This document shows positions 47,253 to 57,159 of a stretch of DNA of 64,000 bases, in pieces. The notes beneath the pieces are model-generated. The model did not search any database. It was not told the origin of the DNA and worked only from the letters and a program-made list of their open reading frames with translations. A program made the translations under genes and the position numbers. Origin of the DNA: Sphingomicrobium sp. (GTDB taxonomy: Bacteria; Pseudomonadota; Alphaproteobacteria; Sphingomonadales; Sphingomonadaceae); NCBI GenBank assembly GCA_030447545.1, contig JAUJOV010000002.1:62001-126000 (forward strand). Reading direction: 5' to 3'. Position 1 is the stretch's first letter, and each line of letters begins with the position of its first letter.

Positions 47253-48596
47253 ATGCGCTCCAGACCCATCCTCACCGCTGAAGCCATGCACACGGCCGAG
47301 CAGCGGGCGATCGACGCCGGCACTCCGGTCGAGACCCTGATGGAGCGCGCCGACTTGCACTTGCCGAAGCCGCGTTTGGCTTCGTCGGCACCATGCCGCG
47401 CTGGTCCTCGCAGGCCCGGGCAACAACGGCGGCGACGGCTATGTCGCCGCCCGCCGCTGGCGAGCCGCGGAGTGGACCGCGTCGCCGCACTAGGAAGAGC
47501 GAGGAGCGCGGCCGCGCAATGGGCGAGGGGCCAATGGCAAGGCGCCGTCGAGGAGTTCTCCCAATCCACCGAGCCGGCTCCGCTGCTGATCGACGCCTTA
47601 TTCGGAACCGGTCTCAAGCGCGGTCTCGAGCCCCATGTAGCAGAACAGCTTTCTCGCCTCTCCCAAGCCGCCCAGGCGAGCGTCGCCTGCGACCTTCCAA
47701 GCGGCGTCGAGAGTGATTCCGGAGCCGCCCCTGGCGAGATTCCGTGCAATCACCTTTGCCTGACCTTCGGCGCCCTCAAGCCCGCCCACCGCCTTCACCC
47801 CGCAATGCACAAATGCGGCCGCGTCGTCCTTGCCGACATCGGCGTGGACGCCTCGTCCGACTGGTTCGAGATCGCCCCTCCGGACCTCCCTGCGCTCGAC
47901 CCCGGCGGCCATAAGTACGACCGCGGCATGGTCCACTGCGTCGCCGGAGCCATGCCCGGCGCGATCGCGCTTGCCGCCAGCGCCGCGGCCAGGGCCGGAG
48001 CCGGCTACGTCCGGATCGAGGCGGACAGCACCATCGCCAACGTCCCGGCCGCGATCGTCCAGGGCCAGCAAGGCGGCATCGACGACCCGCGCATCGGCGC
48101 CGTCCTCATCGGCCCCGGCCTGGGCTACAACACCGAGGCGCTTGGCGAGCTTTAGCCTACGACCGCCCGCTGGTCCTCGACGGCGACGCGCTGCGCGCCA
48201 TCCCGACAACCCGCCGAGCTCCAGGGCCTGCGCGCCATCCTCACCCCCACGCCGGCGAGTTCGAAAGCCTGTTCCCCGACCTGCGCGGCACCAAGCCCGA
48301 GCGCGCGCTGGAGGCGGCGGCATCCTGTGGAGCGATGGTCGTCTTCAAGGGCCCCGACACTTGGTCGCCGCGCCCGACGGCCGCCTCGGCTTTGCTCCAC
48401 CGGCGCCCGCCTGGCTCGCGACTGCGGAACCGGTGACGTCCTCGCCGGGATCGCCGCGGCAATGCTCGCCCGCGGCCTCGACAGCTTCGAGGCGGCCTGC
48501 GCCGCCCTATGGCTCCACGGCCGCGCCGCCGAGCTCGCCGGCCCGCACATGATCGCCGACGACCTCATCGCCGCGCTCGCCCTGATCGATGCCTGA
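47253..48596 (+). CDS. nnr: Bifunctional NAD(P)HX epimerase/dehydratase (frameshifted)
   Basis: Repairs hydrated NAD(P)H. The N-terminal YjeF epimerase domain shows [45 protein letters not shown] and [14 protein letters not shown]. The C-terminal ADP-dependent dehydratase shows [51 protein letters not shown] and, after an indel near 48418, [20 protein letters not shown]. The total of 448 codons is close to the family norm. Indels cluster at 47350-47560 and 48150-48420. Its end overlaps the next start by 8 bases (ATGCCTGA). Confidence 0.88.
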
Positions 48597-49742
48597 GCAG
48601 ATCGTCCGCATCGCCGCCCGCGGCGACGGCGTCAGCGAGCGGCCACGTCGTTGGCAGTCCCGGGCGACACCCTGCTCGACGACGGCACGCTGGTTCGCGG
48701 CCCCACCACCAGGCGCCGCCATGCCGTCACTTCCCCGAATGCGGCGGCTGCCAGCTCCAGCATGCCGACGACCAGGCCTACCGCGCCTATCTCGTCTCGC
48801 GCATCGAGACGGCGCTCGCCCAGCACGCTCGAGACCGAGATCCGCGCGACCCGCATCTGTCGCCGCCGAACAGCCGCCGCCGAGCGAGCCTGCGCGCCCT
48901 CAAGGCGGGACGAAGCGCAGGATCGGCTTCAACGCCGCCAAATCGCACCGCATTGTCGACATGCACGAGAACCACATCCTGCGGCCCGAGCTGCTCGCCC
49001 TCGTCGAGCCGCTTCGCCAGCTGCTCGGACTCCTGCTCAAGCCGCGCAGGGCGGCGGAGGTCCAGCTGACGCTGGTCGACCAGGGCGTCGACGTCGCGCT
49101 CAAGGGGTGGAGCCCGACGGCCTCGAAGCGATCGAGGCGCTCACCGCCCTGTGCGAGGCTCATAGGCTCGCCCGCCTGTCGATCGACCAGGGCCTCGGCC
49201 CCGAGACGCTCTACGAGCCCGGCCCGCCGACGATCACCTTGTCGGGAGTGCCGGTCGGCCCCACCGGCGCGTTCCTTCAGGCCACGCAGGACGGCGAGGC
49301 CGCGCTGGTCGAGGCGGTGCGCGAGGCGGTCGGCCAGCCAGCACGTTCAGCCGACCTGTTCGCCGGTCTCGGCACCTTCGCTGGCACTTCCGGCAAGGTC
49401 TATGCAGCCGAGGCGTCGCGCGACGCCGTGCTGGCCTCAAGCGCGCCGCCCGCACCTCGCCGCCGAGCACCGCGACCTCTACCGGCGCCCGCTCGCAGCC
49501 GATGAGCTCGCCAGCTTCGAGGCGGTGGTGATCGATCCGCCACGAGCGGGCGCAGTGGAGCAGATCCAGTCACTGTGCGCGTCGAAAATCCCGCGCATCG
49601 CCTACGTCAGCTGCAACCCCGCGACCTTCGCGCGCGATGCCAGGCTGCTGGCCGACGCCAGTTTGCCCTCGACTGGGTCCGCCCGGTCGGCCAGTTCCGC
49701 TGGTCGACCCATGTCGAGCTCGCCGCCGCCTTCTCGCGCTAG
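48589..49742 (+). CDS. rlmD: Class I SAM-dependent RNA uracil-C5 methyltransferase (RlmD-like, frameshifted)
   Basis: Methylates a uracil in rRNA, by homology U1939 of 23S. The start [15 protein letters not shown] is followed by the iron-sulfur cluster region [20 protein letters not shown] with its Cys set, then [20 protein letters not shown] and [18 protein letters not shown]-binding DLFAGLGTF and the catalytic region [14 protein letters not shown] with [16 protein letters not shown] are also visible. About 384 codons. Indels occur near 48640, 48700, 48830-48920, 49108, 49400-49500 and 49660. RlmD-type enzymes are distinguished from TrmA by the FeS cysteines. Confidence 0.85.
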
Positions 49743-50189
49743 TGGGCAGCTGCTGTAGTGGATGATGTTGGCGGCCGCGTGGACCGTCAGCCCGACCAGG
49801 CAGAAGGTCGCGAGAGCGAAGAACAGTGTCCGCCATCGCACGATGTTGACGGTCGCCTGCACCAGGCTGTGGATCACGCGGAAGCCGACATAGCCCCAGG
49901 CCAGCCACAGGTTGATGCCGTCGCCCTGGCCGATCAGCGCGAGCGCCAGCGCGATCGCGTAGAACAAAGTCGGCTGCTCGAGCAGGTGCGTGTAATTGTG
50001 GGACTTCCACTGCACCCGCGGATCGGCGCGTCCCTCGAGGTCGGCGCCGCGCGCGCCTGGCGGGATATTGTCGAAGGTCACGCCCAGCCGCCTGAACTCG
50101 CCGGCCCGCGCGACGACCATCCACAGCATCACCACCAGCGTCCAGGCGACCAGCGCCACGACCGGCGCCACTATCGGGCTGTAGTCCAT
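49602..50189 (-). CDS. MAPEG-family membrane protein
   Basis: About 150 genuine residues with four membrane helices: [54 protein letters not shown] and [20 protein letters not shown]. The MAPEG signature [14 protein letters not shown] lies between. MAPEG proteins are glutathione-dependent or eicosanoid-metabolism membrane enzymes; the bacterial ones are mostly uncharacterised. As read, the frame runs 140 bases into rlmD. A small indel near 49740 would end it at a CTAG shared with the rlmD stop, which is more likely. A terminator-like hairpin adjoins its ATG. Confidence 0.85.
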   Translation of the reverse strand: MDYSPIVAPVVALVAWTLVVMLWMVVARAGEFRRLGVTFDNIPPGARGADLEGRADPRVQWKSHNYTHLLEQPTLFYAIALALALIGQGDGINLWLAWGYVGFRVIHSLVQATVNIVRWRTLFFALATFCLVGLTVHAAANIIHYSSCPLAREGGGELDMGRPAELADRADPVEGKLASASSLASRAKVAGLQLT

Positions 50190-50190
50190 G

Positions 50191-50221
50191 AAAAACCCTC
50201 CCCCGTTGAGGAGGGGGAGGG
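50191..50221 (-). terminator. Terminator-like hairpin adjoining the MAPEG start codon
   Basis: On the minus strand CCCTCCCCC (50221-50213), an 8-base loop and GGGGGAGGG (50204-50196) are followed by TTTTT (50195-50191), then C and the ATG of the MAPEG gene. It is a good intrinsic terminator for the upstream DHS-like gene. Its 3' arm also contains the only Shine-Dalgarno-like sequence for MAPEG, 6 bases before the ATG. Confidence 0.75.
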
Positions 50222-50248
50222 TGCTTCAGTTCGTCAGGCTTCGCAATC

Positions 50249-51306
50249 CTAGTCGAACAGCTTGGCGAAGCGGCGCTTCTCGCGGTTGCGCCATGCGCCG
50301 CGGTGCCAGGCGTCGCTCGCCAGCAGCGGGAGGACGCTGGTCGCTTCGGCGAACACCATCTGCTCCTGCGCGGTGTCGACCTTGCCCCAGCTGCACGCCT
50401 CCTGCAGCGTCGAGGACGAGCAGGCGCCGTCGCGCACGTCGGCGACCGTGATCTGCACCGCATATTTGTGCATCTCGACGTCCTCGTGGCCGAGGATCTC
50501 GGCGCACACGACCGTGTCCTGCGCGAAGTTCTTCGGAACGCCGCCGCCGATCATCAGCAGGCCAGTCGTCCCCGCCTTGATCTTGATGTCGGTCAGCTCG
50601 CGGAAGTCGGCGATGCTGTCGAGCGTCATGTAATGACCGCCGCGCTTCATCGCGTCGACTTGGTGCTTGACCAGGCCGAAGCCCGCCGAGCTGTCGGTGA
50701 AGGCCGGGCAGAAGATCGGCACGTCATGCTCGAAGGCGAGCTGGACGAGGCTGCCCTCCTTCTTGGCGTTGTCCTGACAGCCACTTGCCCATTTCGCGGA
50801 TGAAGGCGCGGCTGCTGTACGGACGCGGCTCGAGCGCTGTCGGCGATCTTGCCGATGGTGAAGTCGGTGTCCTGCAGCTGCTGCTCGTCGATATAGGTGT
50901 CGTAGATGCGGTCGATGTAGAGCGAGCGCAAGGACCTTGTCCTCAGGAATTTCAAGGGCCTGGTAGTGCTTGTGGCCAAGCGCTTCGAAGAAATCCATGT
51001 CGACGATGGTCGCTCCGGTGGCGACGATCGCATCGACCATGTTCGAGCGGACGAGCTCGGCGTAAAGGTCCATGCAGCCGCCGGCCGAGGTCGAGCCGGC
51101 GACGACCAGGATCACCGAGCAGTCCGGGTCCTCGAGCATCGCATTGTAGATGCCGGTCGCGCGCGACAGGTCGCGGCTGGTGAAGCTCATCTTGCCCATC
51201 GCCTCGACGATCGGGCGGGCATCGAACTTCGTGATGTCGATATGCTCGATCACGCTCGACAGAAGCTCCCCTTTCGCGTGTCGTTGATCTTCGTTTCGGC
51301 GTTCAT
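50249..51306 (-). CDS. Deoxyhypusine-synthase-like protein (putative polyamine enzyme; frameshifted)
   Basis: About 352 codons. ATG 51306 opens MNAETKINDTRKG; after an indel near 51275 the frame continues SSVIEHIDITKFDARPIVEA. NAD-binding and substrate regions are visible: LVVAGSTSAGGCMDLYAELV, IVATGATIVDMDFFEALGHK, IFCPAFTDSSAGFGLV, GLLMIGGGVPKNFAQDT and EACSWGKVDT. The last keeps the SWGK lysine that forms the aminobutyl intermediate in deoxyhypusine synthase. Two compensating indels lie near 50930 and 50770. Bacteria lack eIF5A, so a free polyamine is the likely product. It lies just downstream of a decarboxylase gene. Confidence 0.85.
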
Positions 51307-51421
51307 TTCATGCTCCAATAGCTCCCCCTCCCGCTGGCGGGGTTGGGGGGGAGGGCTTGTTCCTGGTCTCTCTCACGAGAGGGCCGCTATTGGCCGTCGT
51401 TGCCTTCAGGGGGACAGGCCA

Positions 51422-51443
51422 CCCCTCCCGCCTGCGGGAGGGG
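51422..51443. terminator. Hairpin after the decarboxylase gene
   Basis: Perfect 10-bp arms CCCCTCCCGC and GCGGGAGGGG with a 2-base loop, 5 bases beyond the decarboxylase stop. There is no T-run. A second GC-rich hairpin-like segment lies at 51322-51356 before the DHS-like gene. It may attenuate read-through between the two genes. Confidence 0.5.
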
Positions 51444-51448
51444 GTCGG

Positions 51449-52683
51449 TTACAGCGTGACCACGTTCGAGCGCCTGTGCTCGCAGTAGAGCGTCGCCATC
51501 GGCTCGTCGTCCACGGTTTCGCAGCGCACTGCGCCGAAGCCGTTGAACGCGGTGCGCATCGCGCAGCCATAGGCGCCGAGCATTCCAACCTCGATATAGT
51601 CGCCTGCATCGACGTCGGCCGGCAGCCGGAACGGGCCGGCCATGTGGTCGAGGTCGTCGCAGGTCGGGCCGTAGAAGCTGAAGTCCATCGCGCGCGCGGG
51701 ATGCTCGTCGCAGACCAGCTGGACCGGGTAGCGCCAGCCGATGTGGGCCGCATCGAACAGCGCGCCATAGGCGCCGTCGTTGATGTAGAGCTCGGTCCCG
51801 CGGCGCTTCTCGACGCGCACGAGCAGGCTTGCATATTCGGCGCACAGGGCGCGGCCCGGCTCGCACCACAGCTCGGCCGAATAGCTGATCGGCAATGCTT
51901 CGAAGCCCGCGTGGATCACCTCGAAATAGCTCTCGAGCGGCGGCGGCTCCATTCCCGGATAGCTCGACGGAGGCCGCCGCCGACATCGACGATGTCGACC
52001 GTGACCCGCCGCCTCGACGATCGCGTCGCGCACTCCGGCCCATCGCCTGCGCATAGGCCGCCGGCGCCATCGCCTGGCTTCCGACATGGAAGCAGATGCC
52101 GAGCGCGTCGGCTGCCTGGCGGGCGGCGAACAGAAGCGGCTTCACGTCCTCGCGCGCGGCTCGAACTTGGCGCCGAGGCTGAGCCGGCATGGCCGTTGCA
52201 GACCTGCAGGCGCACCAGCAGGTTGAGGTCGCTTGCCGGGACGCCGTTCGTCGCCGTGACCGGACGATCTTCTCCAGCTCCTCGAGCGTGTCGAGGCTGA
52301 AGTTCCTCACGCCATGCTCGAAATAGGGCTCGCCAATGGCTTCCTCGGCCTTCACCGGGTGCATGAAGCAGATCACCGCGTGCGGCAGCGTGCTGGAGAT
52401 CAGCCGCACCTCGGCGATCGAGGCGACGTCATAATGAGTGACGCCTTCGTCCCACAGGATCCGCAGAAGGTCCGGCGGCCAGGTTGGCCTTGACCGCATA
52501 GAGCGAGCGCCCCGGGAATTTCTCGACGAAGAAGCGCGCCGCGCGCCCGGCGGCGTGCGGGCGAAGCAGAGTGACCGGCTCCACCGGACGAGTCTGTGCG
52601 ATTTCGGAAACCGATGCGTTTTCGGCAACAGGATTGCCGAGCGGGGTGGCAGCTAGCCCCAGCGCGCTATGATGCTTGTGCAA
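51449..52683 (-). CDS. Type III PLP-dependent decarboxylase (ornithine-decarboxylase-like; frameshifted)
   Basis: Alanine-racemase-fold decarboxylase, probably ornithine to putrescine. FPGRSLYAVKANLA holds the PLP lysine; GVTHYDVASIAEVRLIS, ICFMHPVKAEEAI, GVRNFSLDTLEELEKI and CFHVGSQ follow. The C-terminal half reads AELWCEPGRALCAEYASLLV, YINDGAYGALFDAAHIGW, SFYGPTCDDLDHM and YIEVGMLGAYGCAMRTAFNG. GPTCDD carries the active-site Cys-Asp pair of the ornithine-decarboxylase group. About 412 codons from a TTG at 52683, with the start uncertain. Indels cluster at 51970-52265 and 52475. Confidence 0.85.
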
Positions 52684-52870
52684 CTCAAGGGACCTCCAAC
52701 TGGGTAGTTTTCGACAAAGCTGCCTTGCGGTTGGAAGTCCCATGGGGCAGCGGGGCGCGATATATGTACGGGGGTCCCCCTGCAAAAGAAATTTTCGCCA
52801 CAGCACAGTCAAGGGCAACATCTGTCGCCAAACTGCAACATTGCGCGCCGAGCCGAAGAAAGGGAAGACA

Positions 52871-53816
52871 ATGGAGATTTCGAAGTTGGATAAGCCCACT
52901 CGTGAGGATGTTCTGGAGGCACGGCAGCGCATCGGGCGGGTGCTCGAGCGCACGCCTTTGGTGGAGCGCGATCTTCGGTCAGCGGCTTGGCTGAAGTGCG
53001 AATGCCTGCAGACCGGTGGGGCCTTCAAGCTGCGCGGCGCGAGCAACCGCCTGCTGCAGCTGTCGCAGGTGGAGCGGGCGCTCGGCGTCGTCGCATTTTC
53101 TTCGGCAATCACGCGCGCGGCGTGGCGATCGCGGCCAGGCGGCTCGGCGTGCAGGCGACGATCGTCATGCCCGCCGACGCGCCTGCTGTGAAGGTGCAGG
53201 GAACGCGCGCGGAAGGCGCCGACATCGTCTTCTACGACCGGCGCACGGAGAGCCGCGAGGACATCGCCGCGGCGCTCGCGAGGACGCGGAGCGACCGTGG
53301 TGCCGAGCTTCGACGACCCGGCGATTGTCGCCGGGCAGGGCACGGTCGGGCTCGACATTCTCGACCAGACGGTTCCGCTCGGGCGGATCGTCGTGCCTTG
53401 CGGCGGTGGTGGGCTTGCGTCCGGGATCGCGCTCGCCTGCCCGGACGCCGAGATCGTCATCGTCGAGCCCGAGGGTGGGACGACATGGGGCGCTCGCTCG
53501 AACTGGGCGAGATCATCCCGGTCGACGCGAACGCTCCGCCGACCTGTGCGACGCGATCCAGACCCCGCGCGTCTCGCCGATCACCTGCATCCTCCAGCAG
53601 CGAGGCGCCTGCGCGCTATCCGTCAGCGACGACGAGGTTCGGCAGGCGATGCGCCGGGCCTGGGGACGAGCACCGGCTGTTGGTCGAGCCTGGCGGCGCT
53701 GCGGGCCTGCGGCGGTGCTTGCCGGAAGAATGGACGCGGCCGAGGGAACGGTGGTCGCCAGGTCGGGCGCCAACGTCGACCCGGAGCTTCACTCGAGCAT
53801 AATCGGCGACGCCTAG
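52871..53816 (+). CDS. Threonine dehydratase/serine racemase-like PLP enzyme (frameshifted)
   Basis: About 315 codons of fold type II. ATG 52871 follows AAGGGAAG. MEISKLDKPTREDVLEARQR is followed by RVLERTPLVERD and GGAFKLRGASNRLLQL with the PLP Lys. GNHARGVAIAARRLGVQATI, VMPADAPAVKVQGTRAEGAD, VPSFDDPAIVAGQGTVGLDI and the phosphate-binding VPCGGGGLASGIALACPDAE come next. Indels are near 53095, 53290, 53480-53560 and 53660. The protein deaminates Thr or Ser, or racemises Ser; the two cannot be told apart here. No ACT regulatory domain is present, so it is a short, probably catabolic form. Confidence 0.85.
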
Positions 53817-54763
53817 GAGCGCCGCTGGGCACCGGTCGCAGAAGTCGACGATCGCTTGCGGCGAGAGGCTCGTTGCAATGCGGCTGAGGAAGAACAGGCC
53901 GGAGGCGCCGTCGCGGGCGAAATCATCCGGCACCAGCCGGTCGAGATATTTGAGCCAGAAGAACAGGATTTCAGCCGCCAGCCCGCCCGCGGCGAGAGCG
54001 GAACAGCGAGCGCACGGCATACCGATCGACCATGAGAAGCCGAGCGAACGCCGAGGACCACGCCCGAATTCCCTATGAGGTCGAAGCGTCGGAACAGCCA
54101 GCGCTGGCCGCTGTCGGTGAAGCGCGTGAAATCATGGGGGCCCTCGTGGACCGCCTGGAGGAAGGGGGTTTCGGCATAGACGAGCCCGCCGGGGCGAAGC
54201 ACTCGGCGGATCTCCTCGACCACCGCGTGCGGCTCGAGCACGTGCTCGAGCACCGCCTGGACCCAGACGGCGTCGAACGTCGCGTCGGCAAACGGCATGG
54301 CGTGAACGTCCGCGATCAGCTGGACTTTCGGCGAGGCATAGAGGTCGAAGCCGGCCAGCCGGACGTCGGCAGCGTCGTACAGCGCCTCGGCGCCCGATCC
54401 CACCGCGCCTCCGCCGACGACCAGGACAAGCGGCGAGCGCTGCTCCTCGCGAAGCATCGAGAGCAGTCGCTCTGCGTTCGCGGCCGCGCGCTCGTTATAG
54501 GCGAGCAGGTGGCGATAGATGAACCTGCGCAGCCTTCCGGGGTCGCGCCGCCGTTCTGCGCCGTGGTCCGCCTCGAGATCCGAGCGACGGATCACCGAGC
54601 GGTCGAAGTCGATCAGCGCCGGCATTCCGTGGCTGGTCGGGAAGGGCTCCCGAAGCGCACAGCCCTCGGCGCAGCGCAGGCTCGGGCCGTCGCCCGCAAG
54701 GCTGCCGCGGCACGACGGGCAGCGCACGGTCTCGGCAATTTCAGCCAGCGGCACGATCGGCAT
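53813..54763 (-). CDS. Class I SAM methyltransferase with N-terminal zinc ribbon (frameshifted C-terminus)
   Basis: ATG 54763 follows GGGAG. An N-terminal Trm112-like zinc ribbon (VRCPSCRGSLAGDGP; RCAEGCAL) leads into the methyltransferase core: LVLVVGGGAVGSGAEALYDA, RLAGFDLYASPKVQLIADVH, MPFADATFDAVWVQAVLEHV and RRVLRPGGLVYAETPFLQ. The C-terminal helical region is out of frame after about 54000; the other frame reads FFWLKYLDRLVPDDFARDGA and SGLFFLSRI. It may be a glycan or lipid methyltransferase. The substrate is unknown. Confidence 0.8.
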   Translation of the reverse strand: MPIVPLAEIAETVRCPSCRGSLAGDGPSLRCAEGCALREPFPTSHGMPALIDFDRSVIRRSDLEADHGAERRRDPGRLRRFIYRHLLAYNERAAANAERLLSMLREEQRSPLVLVVGGGAVGSGAEALYDAADVRLAGFDLYASPKVQLIADVHAMPFADATFDAVWVQAVLEHVLEPHAVVEEIRRVLRPGGLVYAETPFLQAVHEGPHDFTRFTDSGQRWLFRRFDLIGNSGVVLGVRSASHGRSVCRALAVPLSPRAGWRLKSCSSGSNISTGWCRMISPATAPPACSSSAALQRASRRKRSSTSATGAQRRS

Positions 54764-54829
54764 TGCGGCTCCCGCCATGCCGGGCTCGACGCGCGGCCCG
54801 GTTCAACTAGCGGCGCCGTGCGCCGGGAG

Positions 54830-55081
54830 CTAGGCGGCTGCGGTCTTGTACTCGCCCGGGTCGAGATGGACTGGGCTCGAGCGCTCTACCGCCCGGGTGA
54901 GGTCCTCGAGTTGCGCAGCGAGGGTCTGAAGCTCGGCGGCGAGCGCCTTGGGATCAGTTTCGCCAACGGCTTCGGACGCGTCGAGAAGCGATTCGAGCAT
55001 GAGCGCGATGCACGGCAGGATCGTTTCCTCGATCCGGTCGAACGCCTCCTCGAGGCGAGCCTGCTGGTCGTCGATGGCCAT
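54830..55081 (-). CDS. Small coiled-coil protein, hypothetical
   Basis: 83 residues from ATG 55081: AIDDQQARLEEAFDRIEETI, a short hydrophobic patch (LPCIALMLESLL), then a second helix (LAAELQTLAAQLEDLTRAVE). It is acidic and fully helical by composition. No family is recognised. It is divergent from the small membrane protein at 55131, with about 50 bases between. Confidence 0.6.
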   Translation of the reverse strand: MAIDDQQARLEEAFDRIEETILPCIALMLESLLDASEAVGETDPKALAAELQTLAAQLEDLTRAVERSSPVHLDPGEYKTAAA

Positions 55082-55130
55082 TGCTCCGTTGTGGCGCAAA
55101 TTGGGTTAAGTCTTGGTGAAGGAGGGCGCC

Positions 55131-55298
55131 GTGGGAGGACTTGCCGCAACGATCATGGCCGTGGCGATGATCGCCGCGTTCCTGCTTGCGATTGGCGGCA
55201 TCCGCCTGGCGATGCGCAAGGAGGACCGCGGCCGGGGCTTGCTGATGCTCGCCGCGGCGGCGGTGATCGTCGGCAATGTGCTGATCTGGACGCTTTAG
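55131..55298 (+). CDS. Two-helix small membrane protein
   Basis: 55 residues. GTG 55131 is chosen because AAGGAGG lies 5 bases upstream. The helices are TIMAVAMIAAFLLAIGGIRL and LLMLAAAAVIVGNVLIWTL, joined by a basic loop (MRKEDRGRG). No family is recognised. It overlaps the convergent hydrolase stop by 4 bases. Confidence 0.65.
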   Translation: MGGLAATIMAVAMIAAFLLAIGGIRLAMRKEDRGRGLLMLAAAAVIVGNVLIWTL

Positions 55299-55969
55299 CG
55301 CCGCCCGATCGTCGCGGGCGTCTTGGGGTCGGTGGCCAGGCGCATGTCGAGATAGTCGTCGACCGACTTCATCAGCAGCTCAAGCTCGTTGGCGAAGAAG
55401 TGGTTGGCGCCCGGGATCAGGTCGTGGTGGATGGTGATGTGCCTTTGGGTGCGCAGCTTGTCGACCAGCTTCTGGACCGCGCTCGGGGTCACCACCTCGT
55501 CGGCCTCGCCCTGGATGATGATTCCCGACGACGGGCAGGGCGCGAGGAAGCTGAAGTCGTACATGTTGGCCGGCGGAGCGATCGAGATGAAGCCCTTGAT
55601 CTCCGGCCGGCGCATCAGCAGCTGCATGCCGATCCACGCGCCGAAGCTCACGCCCGCGACCCAGGTGGTCTCGGCCTCGGGGTGGATCTGCTGGACCCAG
55701 TCGAGCGCGCTCGCCGCGTCGGAAAGTTCGCCGATCCCGTTGTCGAACGTGCCCTGGCTCTTGCCCACGCCGCGGAAGTTGAACCGCAGCGTCGCAAAGC
55801 CGCGCCGGACGAACGTCTGGTAAAGCAGCTGGACGATCTTGTTGTTCATCGTCCCGCCGGCCTGCGGGTGCGAGTGAAGGATCATCGCGACTGGGGCCCG
55901 CGGGCGGCCTGCGGGGTGGAAGCGGCCTTCGAGACGGCCTTCGGGACCAGGGAAAATGACTTCGGGCAT
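55295..55969 (-). CDS. Alpha/beta hydrolase (COG2945-like)
   Basis: 224 residues, clean. MPEVIFPGPEGRLEGRF, MILHSHPQAGGTMNNKIV, RFNFRGVGKSQGTFDNGIGE, nucleophile elbow WVAGVSFGAWIGM (Ser in GVSFGAW), GEADEVVTPSAV with the acid, and PGANHFFANELELL with the His make a full Ser-Asp-His triad. It lacks a signal peptide and is probably cytoplasmic. The substrate of this esterase-like family is unknown. Confidence 0.88.
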   Translation of the reverse strand: MPEVIFPGPEGRLEGRFHPAGRPRAPVAMILHSHPQAGGTMNNKIVQLLYQTFVRRGFATLRFNFRGVGKSQGTFDNGIGELSDAASALDWVQQIHPEAETTWVAGVSFGAWIGMQLLMRRPEIKGFISIAPPANMYDFSFLAPCPSSGIIIQGEADEVVTPSAVQKLVDKLRTQRHITIHHDLIPGANHFFANELELLMKSVDDYLDMRLATDPKTPATIGRR

Positions 55970-56078
55970 GAAATTCCGTCTGTGGCATAACGGGTGAGGG
56001 ACGCCCGCGGGTGCGCCGCGGCGGCGGCTCCTATATAGGGCGGCGGCTGGAGTAGCAATCGGCAGGAATCCGCGACTT

Positions 56079-57159
56079 TTGAAGCTCGAGAACCGCCTCT
56101 ACCTCGACCATGCAGCGACCACGCCGGTGTTGTCCGAAGCGCGCGCCGCGATTGCGCAGGCGCTCGAGACCTGGGCCAACCCGAGTTCGCCGCATGGCGA
56201 CGGGCGCTCGGCCCGGGCGGCGCTCGAGAAGGCGCGCACGGACATCGCACAGGCCGTCGGATGGCGGCATGACGTGATTCTGACCTCGGGGGCGACCGAG
56301 GCGATCGCCGTCGCCTGTTCGCGCGCGAAGGTGGAGTGGCGCGCCTATGGAGCGACCGAGCATGATGCGGTGGTCTCGGCCATGGGCGGCGAGGCGACTA
56401 TGCTTGCCGTGGACCGGCTGGGCGTCATCCGACTGGACGAGCTCGACGAATTACTCGCCCGGGCCGGGGCTGGTCGCGATCCAGCAAGTGAACAACGAGA
56501 CGGGCGTGATCCAGCCGCTCGACGCAGTCGCCGAGCAGGTGCGCTCGGCGGGCTCGCTGCTGCTCGCCGACTGCGCGCAGGGCGCGGGCAAGCTGGCGCT
56601 TCCGGACGCGGACCTGATCGCGATCGCGGCGCACAAGGTCGGCGGCCCGCCCGGGTTTGGCGCGCTGCTGGTCAGGGACATCGCCACCCTTCGGCCGAGC
56701 GGCGGGCAGGAGAAGGGATACCGGCGCGGAACCGAAAATTTGCCGTCGGCCGCAGGCTTTGCCGCAGCGATCCAGTCGCGGGCCTTCGCCGAGGCCATGC
56801 CGCGGCTCACACAGCTTCGTAGCAGGCTCGAGCAAGCCATTGTCGACAATTGCGGAATCATCATCGCAGCCGAGGCCGAGCGAAGCCCTGCAATCGCGGC
56901 TTATGCGATGCCGGGGGTCGCCAGCGCGAGTCAGCTCGTGCAGTTCGACCTCGCCGGAATTTCGGTCTCCGCGGGCAGCGCCTGCTCGTCGGGAAGCATG
57001 AAGCCAAGCCGAGTGCTCGAAGCCATGGGGCTGCCTCCCGCGATCGCCTCCTGCGCGATCCGGGTGAGCTTCGGCCCGAACACCAGCGAAGCCGACGTCG
57101 AGCGCTTCCTGGCCGAGTGGCGCCGGATCCGCGACCGCGCGGCCGCGAGGGCGGCATGA
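56079..57159 (+). CDS. Cysteine desulfurase, first of a tandem pair (one frameshift)
   Basis: About 360 codons from a TTG at 56079. PLP fold type I: RLYLDHAATTPVLSEARAAI, NPSSPHGDGRSARAALEKAR, VILTSGATEAIAVAC and, after an indel near 56460, VAIQQVNNETGVIQPLDAVA. ADCAQGAGKL, the PLP Lys in AIAAHKVGGPPGFGALLV, YRRGTENLPSAAGFA and the sulfur-carrying Cys in SVSAGSACSSGSMKPSRVL follow. It delivers sulfur for Fe-S clusters or thiolated cofactors. The stop overlaps the next ATG (ATGA at 57156-57159). Confidence 0.92.
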
